Shown here in pieces: positions 7,421-11,133 of a stretch of 11,133 bases of DNA. How positions within the stretch are numbered: the stretch's first letter is position 1; each line of letters begins with the position of its first letter. The stretch spans positions 1 through 11,133 of the forward strand of contig JBEKYD010000254.1 in NCBI GenBank assembly GCA_049511335.1, given 5' to 3'. The notes below the pieces were generated by a model that was given only the letters and a program-made list of their open reading frames with translations, was not told the origin of the DNA and did not search any database. The position numbers and the translations under genes were made by a program. Source of the DNA: JBEKYD01 sp049511335 (GTDB lineage: Bacteria > Acidobacteriota > Terriglobia > Bryobacterales > Bryobacteraceae).

Positions 7421-7593
7421 GCCAGGTGGAAGCGGGACGCATTGGCCGCAGCCAGACGTTGCCGCACCGTTCGCGGGCCAGCCTGTACCGGTTGGACCAC
7501 CTGCGTGGAGGGCTCGTACCCATGCCCCGGTCCTGCGCGGCCAACGCAGGTCGCAGCGTTGCCTCAATCGGCGCTGGTCGTTCCGTAATCGCC

Positions 7594-7612
7594 AGCGATA
7601 GAATATATCGCT
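7594..7612. promoter_or_regulatory. Perfect 7-bp dyad upstream of the VOC gene
   Basis: AGCGATA (7594-7600) and TATCGCT (7606-7612) are exact reverse complements around a GAATA centre. The left arm and centre contain TAGAAT (7599-7604), a fair -10 box, about 80 nt before the VOC start. It could be an operator over the VOC promoter. No good -35 box accompanies it, and a chance hairpin in degraded comM sequence is possible. The stretch 7421-7593 otherwise holds only decayed sequence. Confidence 0.35.
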
Positions 7613-7685
7613 TGGGTGAAAATCATCTAAACTGAGACGATGCGGGACCGGAGCGAATAGGATGCACCAGGTTCAATCGGAAGAC

Positions 7686-8111
7686 ATGCTGACACGCCGC
7701 TCGGCCCTCTTGTTGGCGGCAGCGGCGCCACAGTTACTCGGTCAAAGGGGGGAGAAGTCCATGGGACGGCCAGTTGTTCATTTTGAGATCGGATGCCGCG
7801 ACCGCGCCAGGACCGGCGATTTCTATTCGAAGCTGTTCGGCTGGCAGATCACGGCCGCCGGCCCCGCGTCGAATATTCAAACCGGGAGTCCGCAGGGCAT
7901 CTCGGGTCACATCACCTCGCTCGGCCACGAGCCGGAGCATTACACAATGTTCTACGTGGACGTCGAGGACGTGCAGGCTGCGCTCGATAAGGCCGTCGAA
8001 TTGGGCGGCAAGACGCTGGTCGGGCCGATCACGATTCCGGCCGGTACGTTTGCATGGTTCGCGGATCCGGACGGGAACACGATCGGGCTATTGAAGCCGG
8101 CGAAGCCTTAG
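7686..8111 (+). CDS. VOC family (glyoxalase-fold) protein with Tat-like leader
   Basis: The product from ATG 7686 is 141 residues: an N-terminal leader MLTRRSALLLAAAAPQLLG followed by one vicinal-oxygen-chelate domain. The leader has the twin arginine, hydrophobic stretch and alanine-rich end of a Tat signal, a form common in Acidobacteria. The domain starts at VVHFEIGCRDRARTGDFYSK and shows the paired beta-alpha-beta modules typical of VOC proteins, with FGWQ, YTMFYVDVEDVQAALDKA and the closing WFADPDGNTIGLLKP. The closing strand has Gly where metal-binding glyoxalases often have Glu, so metal binding and activity are uncertain. Three in-frame ATGs compete. That at 7662 has GGAG 8 nt upstream. 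That at 7686 gives the usual short signal-peptide n-region. That at 7761 skips the leader and has a strong GGAG 6 nt upstream. Substrate is unknown. The nearby genes do not suggest a pathway. Confidence 0.82.
   Translation: MLTRRSALLLAAAAPQLLGQRGEKSMGRPVVHFEIGCRDRARTGDFYSKLFGWQITAAGPASNIQTGSPQGISGHITSLGHEPEHYTMFYVDVEDVQAALDKAVELGGKTLVGPITIPAGTFAWFADPDGNTIGLLKPAKP
7751..7754 (+). promoter_or_regulatory. Internal ribosome-binding site for a leaderless-peptide form of the VOC protein
   Basis: A GGGGGGAG stretch ends in GGAG at 7751-7754, 6 nt before the in-frame ATG at 7761. It is the best Shine-Dalgarno match in this gene, better than those before ATG 7662 or 7686. Starting here would yield a cytoplasmic 116-residue protein consisting of just the VOC domain. 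Confidence 0.45.
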
Positions 8112-8457
8112 GGCGCGGTCTGGAACGCGGGTCTCCGGAAACCGGGTCAGCCTGAACTAATACCTTTCCGGTACATCGAAAAGGGGTCAGAGCTGACCGG
8201 CACAATTACTCTCTCAAGCGAGATTGGAGATCGATTCCGTCCGCGGTGCCGCAACGAACATTTTCATTTTCATACGCTTATGGCCTGGAGAACGCCATTG
8301 ATCCGGCACAGGATCTGGGCGGAGCCCCAATCGAGATCCAGGCTCGCCGCGGCTGCCTTGGTTGGCTGGAGCGGTTTCGCCGAAGCGAATGCCCCAGTAG
8401 CCGGCGCCGCGGGAAAAGCTGCCGGCGCTCCACGGACTTGGCGAGCGGGGCCGATAA
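8112..8457. other. Gene-free stretch before the sensor kinase
   Basis: About 345 nt lie between the VOC stop and the kinase start region. Short frames cover parts of it (for example a 71-codon plus-strand frame at 8246-8461), but none has a ribosome-binding site, a recognisable domain or convincing codon use. The only structure seen is the GGGTCAG repeat pair at 8144-8198. No terminator with a T-run follows the VOC gene, and no clear kinase promoter was found. Confidence 0.5.
8144..8198. repeat. Direct repeat and palindrome built on GGGTCAG
   Basis: GGGTCAG occurs at 8144-8150 and again at 8184-8190, 40 nt apart. The second copy forms a hairpin, GGTCAG-AG-CTGACC, at 8185-8198. The arrangement resembles the short palindromic units found next to REP-associated (IS200-like) transposases, but no transposase is present. 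It could also be a weak hairpin behind the VOC gene. Confidence 0.35.
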
Positions 8458-8466
8458 GTGAGGTGG

Positions 8467-11133
8467 ATGGATCGAATCAGAAACGGACTGCCGGGATGGA
8501 GATTTCTGCTGGCGGCAACGTTAACGGCCGGCTGGAGCCTTCCGGCCCAGGACGCCCAGGGGTGGCGGTCGTGGGGCGCGCAAGATGGGCTTCCCGAGTC
8601 GTTCGTGAACTCGGTTGCCGCGGATCCGGCGGGTACGGTGTGGTCGATCCACGGCACTTCCGGCATGAGCCGGATGGACGGCTACTCGGTGGATGCAAAG
8701 GTTCCGCAACTGCGTTTTCCGAGGACCCTGCTCTGGACGGAGGACGGGGTGTGGACGGTCGATGTGGGCGGTCTACAGAGACTGCGCGGGCACCAATGGG
8801 AATTCCGTCCCCTGGACGAGCTTAAGGGGATTGACCCGATGAGTCCGCCCGAACTCCGGGTGCTGGGCGCGGGACGGCTGCTGATCGTGGCTCGTGACCG
8901 GCTGGGGGTATACGACGTAGCCACGCGCCGGTCCACCAAAGTGCTGGATGTCGCCCGAACAGGCCTCGGCGCTTTCAGCGGCGCTGCCGCCACCAACGGC
9001 AGGGTGCTGGTGAGCGGCACCAACGGGGTGGACTGGTGCACGGCTGGCGACAGCCCCGCGACTTTCCGCTGCCTGCAGTACGGACTCGGTCAACTCGGTC
9101 TGACACGGTTCCACGATCCGCAGGCGGATGGCGCCGGCGGGTTCCTGGTGGCGGGCGCCTCGTTGGACACAGCCGATCAACGCCTGATGGGATTTGACGG
9201 CAAGGCATGGCGGACAGTCTGGCAGGGCGATCGAGCCAATCTGCGCGCCTGGCCCGCCGGAAACGGCACACTCTGGATACAGAAAGGCAATGACCTCTTT
9301 CGGCTGCGGCAGGGCCGTTTGGAACCGGCTCCCCGGCGGGGCGCCCTGTTGGGAACCATAAACTGGGTGACGCCTGGAAAAGGGGGAGTATTGTTGGTGG
9401 GAACCACGCAGGGCTTGGCGCGATATGCGCCGCCACTATGGCAGGCGCCGGCCCAGTTGGCCGCCTTGGATTTGTCCGCGATCAGCGCCCTGGAGGACCG
9501 CCAGGGGAGGCTTTGGCTGATCTACGTAGACCGGCTCGTGGGCATCGAGGACGGGAAAGTACGCCAGTATCCGATCCCCACGGGCGCCGCCCTCTACGAA
9601 CGCCGCCCGGTTCTGCTGGGCGATGGGAGCATTGCGGCCCTGCCCGCGGACCGGCAATACATGTTTTTATTCGACCCGGAGAAAGGCACGTTTCGGACCT
9701 TCCGGCATCCCAGCGGCGAGGGCTTCGGGGCTATCGGACCGCGCCCGGACGGAACGATCTGGGTGCAGGTGGGAGGGACCAGGACGGAGCGGTTTCGGCT
9801 GGACGTTTTCGATGGCAAGAGCTTTCGGCCAGTCGTCGATACCCAGCCTAAGTTCCACATCGAGTTCCTCAAGTTTATCGCCGAAGACCGGACCGGAACC
9901 GTGTGGTTCGGCGGGCCGAACGGGTTGGGGCGCTACCGGAACGGAACGCTGAGCGCAGTCGGCGCCAAAGAAGGATACACCGCTACGGGAGGCTACGCCT
10001 TCTGCCAGTTGCCGGACGGAAAGCTGATGGCGGGCGGCAAGGACAAACTGCTGGAGTTCGACGGCCGCGCCTGGAAGGTCGTGATCGACAAGTTGGATCG
10101 CGTGCGCATTATCCTCCCTGGCCGCGATGGCACCGTCTGGGCAGCTTCGGCCGGGGGCGTTCTCAAGATTCGCGACGGTATCGCCATCCTCCACTCGTCG
10201 GAAGAGGGGCTGCCATCGCCGGTGGTGAATTCCGTCTACGAGGACCACGAGGGAAGAATCTGGGCCGCCACCGGCAGCGGCTTTTCGGTGTATCACCCGG
10301 AGGCGGACCTGGACGCTCCGCGCACCCTGTTTTCGGAGAAGGACAACCCGCGCCAGACGGCTTCCAACGGCAACGTCCGCCTGGTGTTCTCAGGCATGGA
10401 TCGCTGGAACAACACTCCGCCCGACCGGCTGCTGTACTCTTACCGTATCGACGGCGGCCCATGGAGCCCGTTCACCGGGGAGAACTCGGCCAGTTTTCGC
10501 GGCTTGTCCGCGGGCACTCACCGCTTCCAGGTTCGCGCCATGGATCGCAACGGAAACGTGGATCCCAAGCCGCCGGTGTTCGAGCTGTCCGTGGCTCGCG
10601 CCTGGTACCGGGAAGCCGGATTCCTGTGCATCCTGGGTTTCAGCATTCTGGCCATTGCGGGGCTAACCTGGCTGGCGGCCTCGCACTACGCGCAATTACG
10701 CAGGGCGAAGGCGGCGGCCGAAGCGGCCAGCCGAAGCAAGAGCGCGTTCCTGGCCAACATGAGCCATGAAATCCGCACCCCGATGAACGGCATTCTCGGC
10801 ATGAACGAACTGCTGCTTCGCACCGCGCTCGACACACGCCAGCGCCGGTACGCCGGAATCGTCCGGGACAGCGCCGTCTCCTTGTTGGCCGTGCTCGACG
10901 ATGTCCTGGACTTCTCCAAAATCGAGGCCGGCAAGCTGGCGCTGGAGCAGGTGGACTTCGATCTCCGTTCCCTATTCGAGGGCACGGCGGACCTGTTCGC
11001 AGTGAAAGCACAACAAAAGGGCCTGGAGTTTGTCAGCTTCATCGATCCCGCAGCGCCCACGAGCCTGCGGGGCGATCCGGGACGTCTGCGCCAGGTGATC
11101 GCGAACCTGGTGGGAAACGCCGTGAAATTCACC
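8467..11133 (+). CDS. Propeller-type sensor histidine kinase, partial at right edge
   Basis: The frame is open for 889 codons and leaves the window uninterrupted. It opens with a signal peptide (about 1-28, hydrophobic core FLLAATLTAGW). A large periplasmic beta-propeller follows, with two-component-regulator propeller repeats such as GLPESFVNSVAADPAGTVW (41-59), others near 339, 467 and 545, and GLPSPVVNSVYEDHEGRIW (about 581-599). A Y_Y_Y-type domain (622-714) precedes one membrane helix (about 719-741). A short linker leads to the HisKA domain with FLANMSHEIRTPMNGILGMN, phospho-acceptor His767. The ATPase domain is cut just at its N box, with Asn884 in NLVGNAVKFT. Such proteins sense a periplasmic signal, often a carbohydrate in Bacteroidetes relatives, and phosphorylate a response regulator. 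Many are hybrids with C-terminal receiver domains, which would lie outside the window. An in-frame TAA at 8455-8457 limits the start to GTG 8458 or ATG 8467; ATG is preferred, though GAGG at 8460-8463 is only 3 nt from it. Confidence 0.92.
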   Translation, partial: MDRIRNGLPGWRFLLAATLTAGWSLPAQDAQGWRSWGAQDGLPESFVNSVAADPAGTVWSIHGTSGMSRMDGYSVDAKVPQLRFPRTLLWTEDGVWTVDVGGLQRLRGHQWEFRPLDELKGIDPMSPPELRVLGAGRLLIVARDRLGVYDVATRRSTKVLDVARTGLGAFSGAAATNGRVLVSGTNGVDWCTAGDSPATFRCLQYGLGQLGLTRFHDPQADGAGGFLVAGASLDTADQRLMGFDGKAWRTVWQGDRANLRAWPAGNGTLWIQKGNDLFRLRQGRLEPAPRRGALLGTINWVTPGKGGVLLVGTTQGLARYAPPLWQAPAQLAALDLSAISALEDRQGRLWLIYVDRLVGIEDGKVRQYPIPTGAALYERRPVLLGDGSIAALPADRQYMFLFDPEKGTFRTFRHPSGEGFGAIGPRPDGTIWVQVGGTRTERFRLDVFDGKSFRPVVDTQPKFHIEFLKFIAEDRTGTVWFGGPNGLGRYRNGTLSAVGAKEGYTATGGYAFCQLPDGKLMAGGKDKLLEFDGRAWKVVIDKLDRVRIILPGRDGTVWAASAGGVLKIRDGIAILHSSEEGLPSPVVNSVYEDHEGRIWAATGSGFSVYHPEADLDAPRTLFSEKDNPRQTASNGNVRLVFSGMDRWNNTPPDRLLYSYRIDGGPWSPFTGENSASFRGLSAGTHRFQVRAMDRNGNVDPKPPVFELSVARAWYREAGFLCILGFSILAIAGLTWLAASHYAQLRRAKAAAEAASRSKSAFLANMSHEIRTPMNGILGMNELLLRTALDTRQRRYAGIVRDSAVSLLAVLDDVLDFSKIEAGKLALEQVDFDLRSLFEGTADLFAVKAQQKGLEFVSFIDPAAPTSLRGDPGRLRQVIANLVGNAVKFT

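Noticed and set aside
7421..7635. Possible complete small gene on either strand upstream of the VOC gene
   Set aside because: All three minus-strand frames and two plus-strand frames are partly open but none shows a ribosome-binding site or a domain; partial comM echoes explain part of it better.
9903..10769. 288-codon plus-strand frame within the kinase
   Set aside because: It is out of frame with the propeller and HisKA motifs, which are continuous in the kinase frame; its product is arginine- and glycine-rich shadow.
1..11133. CRISPR array, tRNA or rRNA
   Set aside because: No regularly spaced repeats, no tRNA-like cloverleaf and no conserved rRNA segments were seen on reading.

Overview
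The window looks like chromosomal DNA from an Acidobacteriota bacterium, probably of the Solibacter/Bryobacter kind. This rests on gene content: an ADOP-type permease (acidobacterial duplicated orphan permease) directly behind its PadR regulator, a very large sensor kinase with a periplasmic two-component-regulator propeller, and generally GC-rich coding sequence. No rRNA, tRNA, CRISPR array or complete insertion sequence was seen.

Layout. Positions 1-39 hold a near-perfect hairpin at the window edge. Positions 206-3199 (minus strand) carry a two-gene unit, padR then the ADOP permease, separated by 3 nt. It sits behind a recognisable sigma-70-type promoter whose spacer is filled by an operator-like dyad. 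Positions 3416-5119 (minus) carry an MFS transporter followed after 15 nt by a DUF1697 protein. Positions 5431-6787 (plus) carry a SIR2-like NAD-binding protein whose 3' end overlaps a DUF2971 gene. The DUF2971 gene keeps only its N-terminal domain signature and then ends early. It faces, convergently, the surviving C-terminal third of a comM/yifB-type Mg-chelatase gene (6915 to about 7420, minus), so 6700-7640 looks like a rearrangement scar. A VOC-fold protein with a Tat-like leader and a second internal start follows at 7686-8111 (plus). A gene-poor stretch of about 350 nt leads to a propeller sensor histidine kinase (8467 onward, plus) that runs off the right edge inside its ATPase domain.

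How the parts work together. The padR-ADOP pair is a self-contained regulator plus inner-membrane permease. The SIR2-like/DUF2971 pair is the most interesting accessory element. The SIR2 part keeps the GAGAS, TxNxD and KLHGS motifs found in NAD-consuming antiphage effectors such as ThsA and DSR2, but its partner appears broken, so the locus may be a decaying or rearranged defence module. This role is inference, not shown by sequence. The remaining genes look like ordinary accessory chromosome content.
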